In this document: positions 23,901 through 51,668 of the stretch, piece after piece
How the letters are laid out: every line of letters begins with the position of its first letter
Position numbering within the stretch: position 1 is the first letter of the stretch
Source: Neoarius graeffei
Taxonomy: Eukaryota > Chordata > Actinopteri > Siluriformes > Ariidae
Direction: 5' to 3'
Assembly (NCBI RefSeq): GCF_027579695.1
Contig: NC_083577.1
Coordinates: 66,968,241-67,032,240, forward strand
DNA: 64,000 bases
Notes under the pieces: generated by a model
The model's input: the letters and a program-made list of their open reading frames with translations, nothing else
Databases searched by the model: none
Told to the model about the DNA's origin: nothing
Made by a program: the position numbers and the translations under genes

Positions 23901-24125
23901 AAGTCATTAAATAACTACGTGGTGAATCATGGCGTGTTTATAGTTAAAGAATGTTATAAAATATCCGAGTAAACCAGAAACTATAGCCTGAGGTATTTCT
24001 GCCTACAGCTAGCTAACGGTCTTTCAGTGACAGGAAATGCAAAATGACTTCATCTCAGGACGTATTCGACAGAAAAAAAAACCGAAAAAAACAAACATAA
24101 AACTCACAACACTAACCTCAGTCAT
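14998..24125 (-). CDS. dbi: Acyl-CoA-binding protein (diazepam-binding inhibitor)
   Basis: Four coding exons on the minus strand: 24117-24125 (ATG ACT GAG), 21102-21219, 20867-20929 and 14998-15071. Together they are 264 nt and encode 87 residues, exactly the family length. Key blocks are [34 protein letters not shown] (acyl-CoA-binding YKQAT), [16 protein letters not shown] (K-W-x-A-W) and [11 protein letters not shown]. The four-helix ACBP fold binds medium and long-chain acyl-CoA esters in the cytosol, buffering and delivering them to lipid metabolism. A one-codon ATG-proximal exon split is typical of vertebrate DBI. Exon 2 has a tandem CAGGAG acceptor; using the first gives MTEEAFQKA. The last intron (15072-20866) is swollen by a LINE nest. 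The gene is head-to-head with the C2orf76 homologue, as in human. Confidence 0.96.
15219..15500 (+). mobile_element. tRNA-derived SINE, second family (S2)
   Basis: The head resembles a tRNA gene (GTTGGCCTATTGGTTAGCGT... then GAGTTCTACTCACGGTC), with A- and B-box-like spacing. A non-tRNA body reaches about 15500. It differs from S1 throughout. It sits between dbi exon 4 and the 3' end of the L1-like LINE. Confidence 0.6.
16856..18076. mobile_element. Unclassified TIR DNA element with GGCCC ends
   Basis: The terminal inverted repeats are GGCCCGTTTACACGAGGACG at the left and the complement of GGCCCACTTTACACGGGGAC at the right. The flanking duplication is ATAG (16852-16855 and 18077-18080), or 5 bp if the end C is shared. 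Further subterminal mirror blocks (AAAACGG, GCGTTT, GTCGTGTAGACGC) reflect the same inverted structure. No transposase was recognised in the 1221 bp. Short TSD and GGCCC ends do not match a superfamily I can name with confidence. Confidence 0.8.
17134..17280 (+). mobile_element. Short tRNA-derived SINE (family S3) nested in the DNA element
   Basis: The A-box-like GTGGCTCAGATGG and the B-box-like GGTTCGGTTCTGACC are followed by a C/T-rich body and a poly-A tail at the right end. A perfect 10-bp target-site duplication AAAGTAAGTG lies at 17124-17133 and 17281-17290. It is only 147 bp, unlike S1 and S2. Confidence 0.85.
18318..18570 (+). mobile_element. 5'-truncated SINE S1 with 3' flank, copy of 53109-53361
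   Basis: The first 197 bp are the 3' half of an S1 SINE. The last 55 bp or so (from CTTGTATGGTCGACAC) are non-SINE sequence that also flanks the SINE in the steap3 intron near 53109-53165. The two 253-bp blocks are the same length and differ at about five positions by eye, in inverted orientation to each other. This looks like retroposition of a read-through SINE transcript. Confidence 0.8.
19884..20233 (-). mobile_element. TTAA-associated element (family T), copy 1
   Basis: It is an inverted relative of 32006-32415, sharing the end AAAGGAACAGTCCACCGTA (here at the right) and the distal foldback motif built on CTTCTGCGC...GCGCAGAAGG (here at about 19884-19915). TTAA borders the right end. 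It is non-coding. It sits against the 5'-truncated end of the L1-like LINE. Confidence 0.7.
20234..20780. other. Possible transposon-derived block, unresolved
   Basis: On the minus strand an acidic peptide starts [20 protein letters not shown] near 20592 and stays open for a few dozen codons. On the plus strand nearby is a CCAATCAGAGTGC motif. These are features of promoter-proximal parts of some fish DNA transposons, but neither ends nor family could be fixed. Confidence 0.35.
21220..21899. other. dbi intron 1, proximal part, nothing recognised
   Basis: AT-rich intron sequence without a recognised repeat family, apart from a short GATG run near 21565. Confidence 0.45.
21900..22230 (-). pseudogene. 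Retrotransposon-type C-terminal zinc-finger fragment
   Basis: The minus strand reads [20 protein letters not shown], then [28 protein letters not shown] and [14 protein letters not shown]. This pattern (a short helical block, then a C-x2-C...SHxRxH-like finger) is one I associate with the C-terminal ends of fish LINE-type repeats. It is a fragment without reverse transcriptase; the clade is not determined. Confidence 0.5.
22320..22828. other. dbi intron 1, AT-rich, nothing recognised
   Basis: No coding, RNA or repeat signal was recognised except a poly-T run near 22755. Confidence 0.45.
22829..23170 (+). mobile_element. Chimeric SINE: S1 head with a different 3' tail
   Basis: The first 170 bp, through CAGTCCAAAGACATGC, match the S1 head and front body with a B box (GGTTCAAGCGC, degraded). 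From about 23000 the sequence switches to GGCTGAGGTGCCCTTGAG... and ends near GAATAAAGTTGCCCTTTC, which no S1 copy in this window has. It probably belongs to a sister SINE family that shares the tRNA head but relies on another LINE for its tail. Confidence 0.7.
23171..24116. other. dbi intron 1, first part, nothing recognised
   Basis: This is the part of intron 1 next to exon 1. It contains CTAGCTAG-rich sequence near 23805-23825 and no recognised gene or repeat family. Confidence 0.4.
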
Positions 24126-24235
24126 GATTTCTGCAACTTATCAGTCAGTTAGCCAGCTAGCCCACAGCACCACTCACTATAAACCGTGCAGTCGTGTCCT
24201 GGATGATTTCACAAGCATGCATCAGAGGGGACCAT

Positions 24236-24265
24236 ATGCCCCGCCCCTTTCATTCTATTGGCTGT
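24236..24265 (-). promoter_or_regulatory. Likely dbi core promoter: CCAAT box and GC box
   Basis: On the minus strand a CCAAT (24257-24261) is followed within 10 bp by GGGGCGGGG-like sequence (about 24239-24247), some 115 bp upstream of the dbi start codon. There is no TATA box, as usual for this housekeeping gene. Placement relative to exon 1 makes a promoter role likely. Confidence 0.55.
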
Positions 24266-24807
24266 TACAGCATGCATGATCAAAATAAACCAATCGTGTT
24301 TGTGCAGCTGAATAATGAGCTGGCTGAGGAAATGAGTGCAGTTAGTTCACCACGCTTTGGAAATCTGCTAACTAGGGCACAGGGTACTCAGACTGAGTAA
24401 CTCCTAAACCTATACCTGTCAACTTTGAGGTTTGAAAAAAAGGGATATTTACAAGATTTTTAACTCAAAATAAGGGAAAATTTCGGAAAGTCATACCCTT
24501 CACCAAAAGTGGGTGTGTAGTTGAATGTGGGGCAATTTCCTATCTAGTATTTGTGATTTCCTGTACTCTGGTGCATGTTGGTGATAGCCAAGACCCAAAC
24601 TCAATATGCTTATGGTTTATAGAGTGCATTTGTGAATAAACTATACATTTATTTTTATTTGCTTTCAGTGGTACCAGTTATTTCCCAAATTAAGGGCTAA
24701 AATACGTATCTTATGTTAAAATAAGAAAGGCCATTATATAACCAGCCAATAAATTCAATTCCATTGCAATTTATTATGGTTTTACCATAATCATGGCCTC
24801 GGAACAC

Positions 24808-24808
<1 letters not shown>

Positions 24809-24839
<31 letters not shown>
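24809..24839. repeat. (GATA)n microsatellite
   Basis: About seven tandem GATA units within the hAT element. Confidence 0.95.
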
Positions 24840-25182
24840 GTAATAAAGAGTAATAAAGAGTAATATAAAATATTAAACCAAGAGTGATTTAAAATGGGTA
24901 AGTTTCAGATAGAAAATAAAAGACAATGAGTGGATAAAACAGTTAATACACCAATTAGTTTACACTAGGCTATTTATGAGGTCTTAGCCAGGACATACTT
25001 AATGTAAACATGTGTAGCTTACCTTTGATTATTTGGGAGGCTTTCGTTTTCCCCATGGAAAATTTCTTTGCGATGGAAGAGTCTGGGAACATTCCAGCCA
25101 CGCACTTGTTGAAATCATCAAAGAAAGAGAGGCTAATGTTTTTCTTAGCTATTAGCATCGCCATCTTCACCTCAGACCTAAT

Positions 25183-25295
25183 CAGTGTTGCCAGATACCG
25201 CTGACGTTTTCCAGCCCAAAATATGTTCAAAACCCGCCAAAATGCACTTGAAACCGCCCAACTTGGGCGGGAAACCGCCCAATCTGGCAACACTG
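25183..25295. mobile_element. 113-bp hAT-type MITE nested in a hAT element
   Basis: The 14-bp perfect terminal inverted repeats are CAGTGTTGCCAGAT and its complement. A perfect 8-bp target duplication GACCTAAT lies at 25175-25182 and 25296-25303. Inside is a GGGCGG/CCGCCC palindromic core. It splits the transposase remnant of the host element. The CAG start and 8-bp duplication place it in the hAT superfamily. Confidence 0.9.
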
Positions 25296-25795
25296 GACCT
25301 AATCACTTGCTCAGCCTCGCCTCCGGACGTAGTTCTGTAATTACTGATGCCTGAGAGGGCGGCGGCGTGAATTCATGGCCCGACTTCCTTCTGTAAACTC
25401 CTGTCAGAGGCGCGTCATGAATTCTGGACCTACCGACTTTTTTATATTGCGAAAATACGGGATATTTTCGGGAAAATAAAAAAACGGGAAGACAGCGGGA
25501 AATAAGTCAAAATAAGGGATTTCCCGGGAAAAACGGGAGGGTTGACAGGTATGCCTAAACCGTGAGGGAGTTAAAAACAAGCGAGATTATAAGCCTGGTT
25601 CAGAAAGTGTTGCATTATTGTTGTTAAATTTAATAGTAGGTCACACATTTAACCTAATATGACACATTATGAGTGACCATCACGTCATTGTAGGCTTGAA
25701 ACACATCAATGACACAATATGTACCATAGTTAACTGCTGTATGTGAAGTAAAGAATATATCACACATAGCTTGAGGTTATGTGAGAATAATCAGT

Positions 25796-26648
25796 GACTG
25801 GTTGGTGTGACGGTTAGCACTGTCGCCTCACAGCAAGAAGGTCCTGGGTTCGAACCCAGTGGCCAGTGAGGGCCTTTCTGTGTGAAGTTTGCATGTTCTC
25901 CTCGTGTCTGTGTGGGTTTCCTCCGGGTGCTCCGGTTTCACCCACAGTCCAAAGACATGCAGGTTAGGCTAATTGGTGGCTCGAAATTGACCGTAGGTGT
26001 GAATGCTTGTTTGTCTCTGTGTCAGCTCTGTGATAACCTGGAGACTTGTCCAGGGTGTACCTTGCCTCTCGCCCATAGTTAGCTCCAGCTTGCCTGCAAC
26101 CCTGTAGGACAGGATAAAGGGCTCTGCATGCTCTTGCGACAAGGCTTTCGCAGATAGCTTTTCGCAGACAGTTGTAATTTATCATTGAGCGGGGAGTAAT
26201 AGGCGTGCGCGATGTTATTCACCGCCACAACGCAAGGGGGCGCGAAGTCGCGAAATCGCTAGGAGTAGTTGGTGGGTGTGGTTAGTGGAGTGTTTATCCT
26301 CCGGTTACTTATAATGACTAGAACTGGAGTCGTATAGATGTACGTACTTCCTCACTTCCTTGATCAACCGCTCTTCGTGCTGCTCCATCTTCGCTCGTGT
26401 TTTTAAAAATGGCGGTCGTGAAAACAAACCAAACCGGGAAAGTAGGGAAGCGGAAGTGCGTGTACAGCGGATGTAGAGTGGACCAATCAGAGCCCTCTTG
26501 TCTGCGATGCTGTCTGCGAGGCTGTCTGCGGTGGTCACAATTTTTGGGAGGTGCGCACAGAGCGTCTGCGAAGGGGGGGGCTTCGCAGACGCCATCTGCG
26601 AGGACTGGGTTGTCAGCATAAATTGGCCTTAAGAGGCTACAGATAATG
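25796..26648 (+). mobile_element. SINE S1, split by a Harbinger-like element
   Basis: The S1 head and body run from about 25796 to 26117, and the tail (AGAGGCTACAGATAATGG) resumes at 26630-26648 after the insertion. The B box GGTTCGAACCC is intact. Divergence from the consensus is higher than in the other copies, so it is an older insertion. Confidence 0.85.
26118..26629 (-). mobile_element. PIF/Harbinger-type DNA element, non-autonomous
   Basis: It is inserted in the SINE tail with a TAA target duplication (26115-26117 and 26630-26632), typical of PIF/Harbinger. The ends are AGGGCTCTGCATGC and the complement of AGGCCAATTTATGC. The minus strand begins a protein MEQHEERLIKEVRKYVHLYD, the start of a MADF/Myb-like DNA-binding domain as in the second Harbinger protein. 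The rest of that protein and the transposase are absent. TCTGCGA/TCGCAGA motifs are repeated through the element. Confidence 0.85.
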
Positions 26649-27013
26649 GTTGGAGTGATGTACAGTATGCTGATGTGAAGCAAAGCTTTGCAAATTATTA
26701 CAATTTTTTATTTATTTTTACTTTTTTTTAAAGAATAGCACGTTATACTTTGAACTGTTTATCTTTTAATGTTGTGGAACATATGCAAGACATTATTTCC
26801 TATTATCACTTACGCTAGAGTAGCTATAAAAATCATTCTCCCACAAACCTTTCATTTTCTCTCTCTTGAAGATAATGAGACAAGAAAAAAAAGACAGCAT
26901 GTTACCAAGAAACTGGAGAGTGCAATGTCCTCTGTTCTGAAGACTTTCCTGTGGCGGAAAACTTGTTGATTGTTACAAAGTGCTGACACCCAAGACTCCT
27001 TCCCTAAATGTTG
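26649..27013. other. Degraded repeat block, unclassified
   Basis: Phrases here (CCTATTATCACTTAC near 26803, CTCTCTTGAAG, AAAGTGCTGACACC) recur at about 52497-52560, 53020 and 4637. This suggests an old dispersed repeat whose ends I cannot set. No coding sequence was seen. Confidence 0.4.
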
Positions 27014-28473
27014 CAGTCATGCTTGAAAGTTTGTGAACCCTTGAGGATTTTCTATATTTCTGCATAAATATGACCCAAAACATCATCAGATTTTCACACA
27101 AGTCCTAAAAGTAGATAAAGAGAACCCAGTTAAACAAATGAGACAAAAATATTATACTTGGCCATTTATTTATTGAGGAAAATGATCCAATATTACATAT
27201 CTGTGAGTGGCAAAAGTATGTGAACCTTTGCTTTCAGTATCTGGTGTGACCCCCTTGTGCAGCAATAACTGCAACTAAACGTTTCCGGTAACTGTTGATC
27301 AGTCCTGCACACCAGCTTGGAGGAATTTTAGCCCATTCCTCCATACAGAACAGCTTCAACTCTGGGATGTTGGTGGGTTTCCTCACATGAACTGCTCGCT
27401 TCAGGTCCTTCCACAATATTTCGATTGGATTAAGGTCAGGACTTTGACTTGGCCATTCCAAAACATTAACTTTATTCTTCTTTAACCATTCTTTGGTAGA
27501 ACGACTTGTGTGCTTAGGGTCATTGTCTTACTGCATGACCCACCTTCTCTTGAGATTCAGTTCATGTATAGATGTCCTGACATTTTCCTTTAGAGTTTGC
27601 TGATATAATTCAGAATTCATTGTTCCATCAATGATGGCAAGCCATCCTGGCCCAGATGCAGCAAAACAGGCCCAAACCATGAAACTACCACTACCGTGTT
27701 TCACAGATGGGATAAGGTTCTTATGCTGGAATGCAGTGTTTTCCTTTCTCCAAACATAACGCTTCTCATTTAAACCAAAAAGTTCTATTTTAGTCTCATC
27801 CACAAAACATTTTTCCAACAGCCTTCTGACTTGTCCATGTGATCTTTAACAAACTGCAGATGAGCAGCAATGTTCTTTTTGGAGAGCAGTGGCTTTCTCC
27901 TTGCAACCCTGCCATGCACACCATTGTTGTTCAGTGTTCTCCTGATGGTGGACTCATGAACATTAACATCAGCCAATGTGAGAGAGGCCTTCAGTTGCTT
28001 AGATGTTACCCTGGGGTCCTTTGTCACCCCGCTGACTATTACATGCCTTGCTCTTGGAGTGATCTTTGTTGGTCGACCACTCTTAGGGAGGGTAACAATG
28101 GTCTTGAATTTCCTCCATTTGTACACAATCTGTCTGACTGTGGATTGGTGGAGTCCAAACTCTTTAGATATGGTTTTGTAACCTTTTCCCGCCTGATGAG
28201 CATCAACAATGCTTTTTCTGAGGTCCTCAGAAATCTCCTTTGTTCATGCCATGATACACTTCATGCCCACTCACACCTGATTGTCATCCCATTGATTGAA
28301 AACACCTGACTCTAATTTCACCTTCAAATTAACTGCTAATCCTAGCGGTTTACATACTTTTGCCACTCACAGATATGTAATATTGGATCATTTTCCTCAA
28401 TAAATAAATGACCAAGTATAATATTTTTGTCTCCTTTTTTTAAACTGGGTTCTCTTTACCTACTTTTAGGACT
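27014..28473 (-). mobile_element. Tc1-type transposon (family C), near full length
   Basis: The left end is CAGTCATGCTTGAAAGTTTG. The minus strand encodes a Tc1 transposase in three overlapping frames: the N-terminal helix-turn-helix part (GKGYKTISKEFGLHQSTV, KFKTIVTLPKSGRPTK), the middle RVARRKPLLSKKNIAAHLQF and KHGSGSFMVWACFAASGPG, and [19 protein letters not shown] with the last catalytic region. Two frameshifts (about 27525 and 27790) inactivate it. The right end is lost where a MITE begins at 28476. A deleted sister copy is at 56732-57763. Confidence 0.9.
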
Positions 28474-28475
28474 TA

Positions 28476-29003
28476 CACTACCGTTCAAAAGTTTGGGGTC
28501 ACCCAGACAATTTTGTGTTTTCCATGAAAAGTCACACTTTTATTTACCACCATAAGTTTTAAAATGAATAGAAAATATAGTCAAGACATTTTTCTGGCCA
28601 TTTTGAGCATTTAATCGACCCCACAAATGTGATGCTCCAGAAACTCAATCTGCTCACAGGAAGGTCAGTTTTATAGCTTCTCTAAAGAGCTAAACTGTTT
28701 TCAGCTGTGCTAACATGATTGTACAAGGGTTTTCTAATCATCAATTAGCCTTCTGAGGCAATGAGCAAACACATTGTACCATTAGAACACTGGAGTGATA
28801 GTTGCTGGAAATGGGCCTCTATACACCTATGTAGATATTGCACCAAAAACCAGACATTTGCAGCTAGAATAGTCATTTACCACATTAGCAATGTATAGAG
28901 TGTATTTCTGATTAGTTTAAAGTGGTGATCATTGAAAAGAACAGTGCTTTTCTTTCAAAAATAAGGACATTTCAAAGTGACCCCAAACTTTTGAACGGTA
29001 GTG
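28476..29003 (-). mobile_element. TA-flanked MITE, copy 2
   Basis: Same 528-bp element as copy 1, in opposite orientation. TA duplications lie at 28474-28475 and 29004-29005. It inserted at or near the right end of the Tc1 family C copy, whose terminal repeat does not resume beyond it. Confidence 0.9.
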
Positions 29004-29207
29004 TATATAATGGTTAGTGTTTCTGGATCTCATAGTATAGTTATTTTGTTCTTAAAATTATGTTCATAATTTCTACTCTGTTGGAATATATTGCTTCTGA
29101 ATTTCAGCAGAATAATTGGTGAATTATGGTATCAATCAGTCTGTTTTACTATATTTTTGAACTTTTGCCTCAGTATATCAAGTATTGATTACTTTTGATT
29201 CATAGAT

Positions 29208-29580
29208 GGCGGCACGGTGGTGTAGTGGTTAGCGCTGTCGCCTCACAGCAAGAAGGTCCTGGGTTTGAGCCCCGGGGCCGGCGAGGGCCTTTCTGTGTAG
29301 AGTTTGCATGTTCTCCCCGTGTCCGTGTGGGTTTCCTCCGGGTGCTCCGGTTTCCCCCACAGTCCAAAGACATGCAGGTTAGGTTAACCGGTGACTCTAA
29401 ATTGACCGTAGGTGTGAATGTGAGTGTGAATGGTTGTCTGTGTTTATGTGTCAGCCCTGTGATGACCTGGCGACTTGTCCAGGGTGTACCCCGCCTTTCG
29501 CCCGTAGTCAGCTGGGATAGGCTCCAGCTTGCCTGCGACCCTGTAGAAGGATAAAGCGGCTAGAGATAATGAGATGAGAT
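29208..29580 (+). mobile_element. SINE S1, full length with TSD
   Basis: It is close to the S1 consensus, with an 11-bp perfect target duplication GATTCATAGAT at 29197-29207 and 29581-29591. A deletion variant TGTAGAAGGATAAAG near the tail is shared with the copy at 38637, pointing to one subfamily. Confidence 0.92.
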
Positions 29581-29591
29581 GATTCATAGAT

Positions 29592-48685
<19,094 letters not shown>

Positions 48686-49714
48686 GACACAAGAAAGTGA
48701 CGTGAGGGAATCCTGATGTGTTTTTATTTAGAAGAATCAGTGCAACATCCTGAGCAGCTTCATGTCTACTTGCGTTTGCATTGTCCAGGATCAGCCAGAC
48801 TGAAAATGGTGTTTTTAATTTTATTCCAGTTTCTTCAAGTCAGTTAAAAAAAAAAACTTTTTCATCAGGATTAATTTTAGAGAGACATGATTTAAGTTCC
48901 ATAATTTGGACAAATTGAATACAGGAGAGGTTGTTTTTTTTTTTTTTTTTTTTTTGGTATGGCTTGCACCATTTCACAGTAATGTATGCACTGCCAGATA
49001 TATATTAACATTATTTACCAGTATAAAAATGTTTCATGTTTTAATACCACCTGTTTTCTTTTAATTACTTATCAGTCAGCGGTGCATGTGACTGAAATTG
49101 TCTTTATTAAATAAATATAATTAAAATCCAATTTATGTCTGTTTTTTTCCAATAGAGGAATAATCACTAGTTTTGAAAGGTTCCGTACCAACATGTACAT
49201 CATTGTTTATTGCATGCAAGTGCACAAGAATGTTTCTAGAAGATAACTCTCACTGAACCAAGATAAGGTGATGGTGTATGCCAGATTTAGTATTATGGTA
49301 ATTCCAAATGGACTTATTCAGTTCTTCACACCTGAGAACATGATTAGTATGGGTGGGCTGAGTTGTTAGAGGTAACTGTGTGCCACCTTTTTAATTGGAA
49401 ATACCAGATAATCCAAGATTTGAAACTGAGCAGTGAGCGTAGCAACAATTTGTGGACTTTTTTTCAAAGTCCAATGCTTGGTGAACTTTCACTAGATAAG
49501 GACACTTTTAATTGCTGCAATCAGGGTTGAGGATGTATGTCAACTGGCTTAGCATGGGAATTGTTGGAAATCACTAACAAGCACTGGTTAAGGTATAACC
49601 TTGTTGATAATTATATTTACTGTGGGCCAAAAGAGGTAAGCTTTTGATGACAGGATATTGGCTTAGTGGAATGGTTGTAAAGATAGTTAATGTTTGTTTT
49701 TATATATATATATA
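48686..49714 (+). other. C2orf76 3' UTR and downstream sequence
   Basis: The 3' UTR probably reaches about 49130. No repeat or gene was recognised except homopolymer runs and an AT run before the MITE. Confidence 0.5.
49109..49114 (+). promoter_or_regulatory. Polyadenylation signal of C2orf76
   Basis: AATAAA about 425 bp after the stop codon, in sense orientation and within unique sequence. Confidence 0.5.
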
Positions 49715-50249
49715 ATCATTCAAACGTTTGGGGTCACTTTGAAATTTCCTTATTTTTGAAAGAAAAGCACTGTTCTTTTCAATGAAGATCACTTTAAACT
49801 AATCAGAAATACACTCTATACATTGCTAATGTGGTAAATGACTATTCTAGCTAAATTCTGCTAAATGTCTGGTTTTTGGTGCAATATCTATATAGGTGTA
49901 TAGAGGCCCATTTCCAGCAACTATCACTCCAGTGTTCTAATGGTACAGTGTGTTTGCTCATTGCCTCAGAAGGCTAATGGATGATTACAAAACCCTTGTA
50001 CAATCATGTTAGCACAGCTGAAAACAGTTTAGCTCTTTTTAGAGAAGCTATAAAACTGACCTTCCTTTGAGCAGATTGAGTTTCTGGAGCATCACATTTG
50101 TGGGGTCGATTAAATGCTCAAAATGGCCAGAAAAATGTCTTGACTATATTTTCTATTCATTTTACAACTTGCGGTGGTAAATAAAAGTGTGACTTTTCAT
50201 GGAAAACACAAAATTGTCTGGGTGACCACAAACTTTTGAACGGTAGTGT
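49715..50249 (+). mobile_element. TA-flanked MITE, copy 3
   Basis: Same element as copies 1 and 2. The right end (CTTTTGAACGGTAGTGTG) is intact; the left end is degenerate (TCATTCAAACGTTTGGGG). It is the most diverged of the three by eye and carries a small internal duplication near 49850. Confidence 0.87.
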
Positions 50250-50257
50250 GTATATAT

Positions 50258-50623
50258 CTCATCTCATTATCTGTAGCCGCTTTATACTGTTCTACAGGGT
50301 CGCAGGCAAGCTGGAGCCTATCCCAGCTGACTACGGGTGAAAGGCGGGGTACACCCTGGACAAGTCGCCAGGTCATCACAGGGCTGACACATAGACACAG
50401 ACAACCATTCACACTCACACCTACGGTCAATTTAGAGTCACCAGTTAACCTAACCTGCATGTCTTTGGACTGTGGGGGAAACCGGAGCACCCGGAGGAAA
50501 CCCACGCGGATATGGGGAGAACATGCAAACTCCGCACAGAAAGGCCCTCGCCGGCCACGGGGCTCGAACCCGGACCTTCTTGCTGTGAGGCGACAGCGCT
50601 AACCACTACACCAACGTGCCGCC
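50258..50623 (-). mobile_element. SINE S1, minus strand
   Basis: The tRNA head is at the right (B box GGTTCGAGCCC, minus strand). The flanking direct repeats GTGTGTATATAT occur at 50246-50257 and after 50623. They may be a target duplication, although they overlap simple repeat. It inserted at the right end of MITE copy 3. Confidence 0.88.

Positions 50624-50633
<10 letters not shown>

Positions 50634-50670
<37 letters not shown>
50634..50670. repeat. (TA)n microsatellite
   Basis: A TA run of about 37 bp between the SINE and the hAT-like MITE. Confidence 0.9.
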
Positions 50671-50673
<3 letters not shown>

Positions 50674-51213
50674 CTGTCAAAAATGTCGCATTATTATCGC
50701 GTTAACTTGACTCAATTTTAACGGCGATAATTTTTTTATCGCGAGATTAACGCTCTGTGACATGATGTAGGTTTTTCATAAGCTTTTGAAACTGCCAGGA
50801 ACTTGGAACAGAGACTTTGCTTAGAAAAACGATAGCAGCTAGACTGTAATGCCACGTCCCGCACAGCCAGAGTCCTCTACCCTCCCCCCAAAGAACCAGC
50901 GCGGGCATGGCGCGCTAGTCCCGCGCCTCGGGACGAAGAGCCACGGTGCTCGGCTTAGGTTTCGTTTTCCCATCGGCAGCTCCAGCCCGACTTTGCAGTG
51001 GCTGTGACAAGACGTGTTATACTCTGCAATAAAAAAAAAAAAAAATTGGTACAAAGCAAGCCCATTCACTTTTTTATGCTGATAAGAGAATTACAATGGT
51101 TTTTCATGTGACAAAAATGTGCGATTAAATTGCGATTAATCACGAGTTAACTATGACAGTCGCGACATTAATCGCGAATAAATATTTTTATCGCTTTTAT
51201 TTTAACAGCACTA
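50669..51213. mobile_element. hAT-like MITE with TAGTGCTGT ends
   Basis: The ends are TAGTGCTGTCAAAA and its near complement TTTTAACAGCACTA. Subterminal blocks of ATTAATCGCG/CGCGATTAA type occur on both sides. AT-repeat flanks hide the 8-bp duplication. The interior is GC-richer (50840-51000) and has no coding sequence. The fish hAT family with these ends is well known to me by pattern, not by name. Confidence 0.78.
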
Positions 51214-51668
51214 ATATATATATAAAAGCAACCTGTATCTGCTTACAGTGTGCCATTTTCCAAGTGGATGTTATTTCATAAAGCCAGTGCCAGTACCATT
51301 GACTGAACTGTTGTGGAAATGACTGACTTTTTTAAATTATACATATTGTACCTGATACAAATGATTGATTGCGATTATACTGGCATATCACACAGTTAGT
51401 AGCTCAAAGCCCATTAATAGGTTGCAGGGTTGTGTAATGCTATTGTTCTATCTCTAAAAGCTTGAGAAAAGCCATTGCTGGTTCTTTTCAACTCCTCAAC
51501 TGTTGGAAAAAAAAATCTTGGGGGGGAAGTAATACTGCCATTCTGATTGCAGCCCCTAAAGCTACAGCATCTTAAAAATGTGCACAGTGTTATCCTGATA
51601 TAAGTGCTGTATTCAAACTATTCATGTTGTAAACAAGTAAATACATCAGTGTTATTTGACTGTCCTAA
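51214..51668 (-). other. steap3 3' UTR region
   Basis: Sequence downstream of the steap3 stop codon on the minus strand. No strong AATAAA was spotted on that strand and no repeat was recognised before the hAT-like MITE. Confidence 0.45.

Larger units (their letters stand above)
24411..25553 (-). mobile_element. hAT-superfamily transposon, non-autonomous
   Basis: The terminal inverted repeats are TATACCTGTCAAC and CATACCTGTCAAC (complement at the right end). A perfect 8-bp target duplication CCTAAACC lies at 24403-24410 and 25554-25561, the hAT hallmark. The minus strand keeps a transposase fragment (MAMLIAKKNISLSFFDDFNK, then MFPDSSIAKKFSMGKTKASQ), matching the N-terminal half of hAT transposases related to SCAND3/ZNF862-like genes. 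The rest is deleted. A GATA microsatellite and a tiny MITE are nested inside. Confidence 0.88.

Noticed and set aside
27839-28309. 156-codon plus-strand frames at 27839-28309, with a counterpart at 56982-57452 on the minus strand
   Set aside because: Both lie antisense to the Tc1 family C transposase N-terminus; recurrence reflects the transposon, not a conserved protein.
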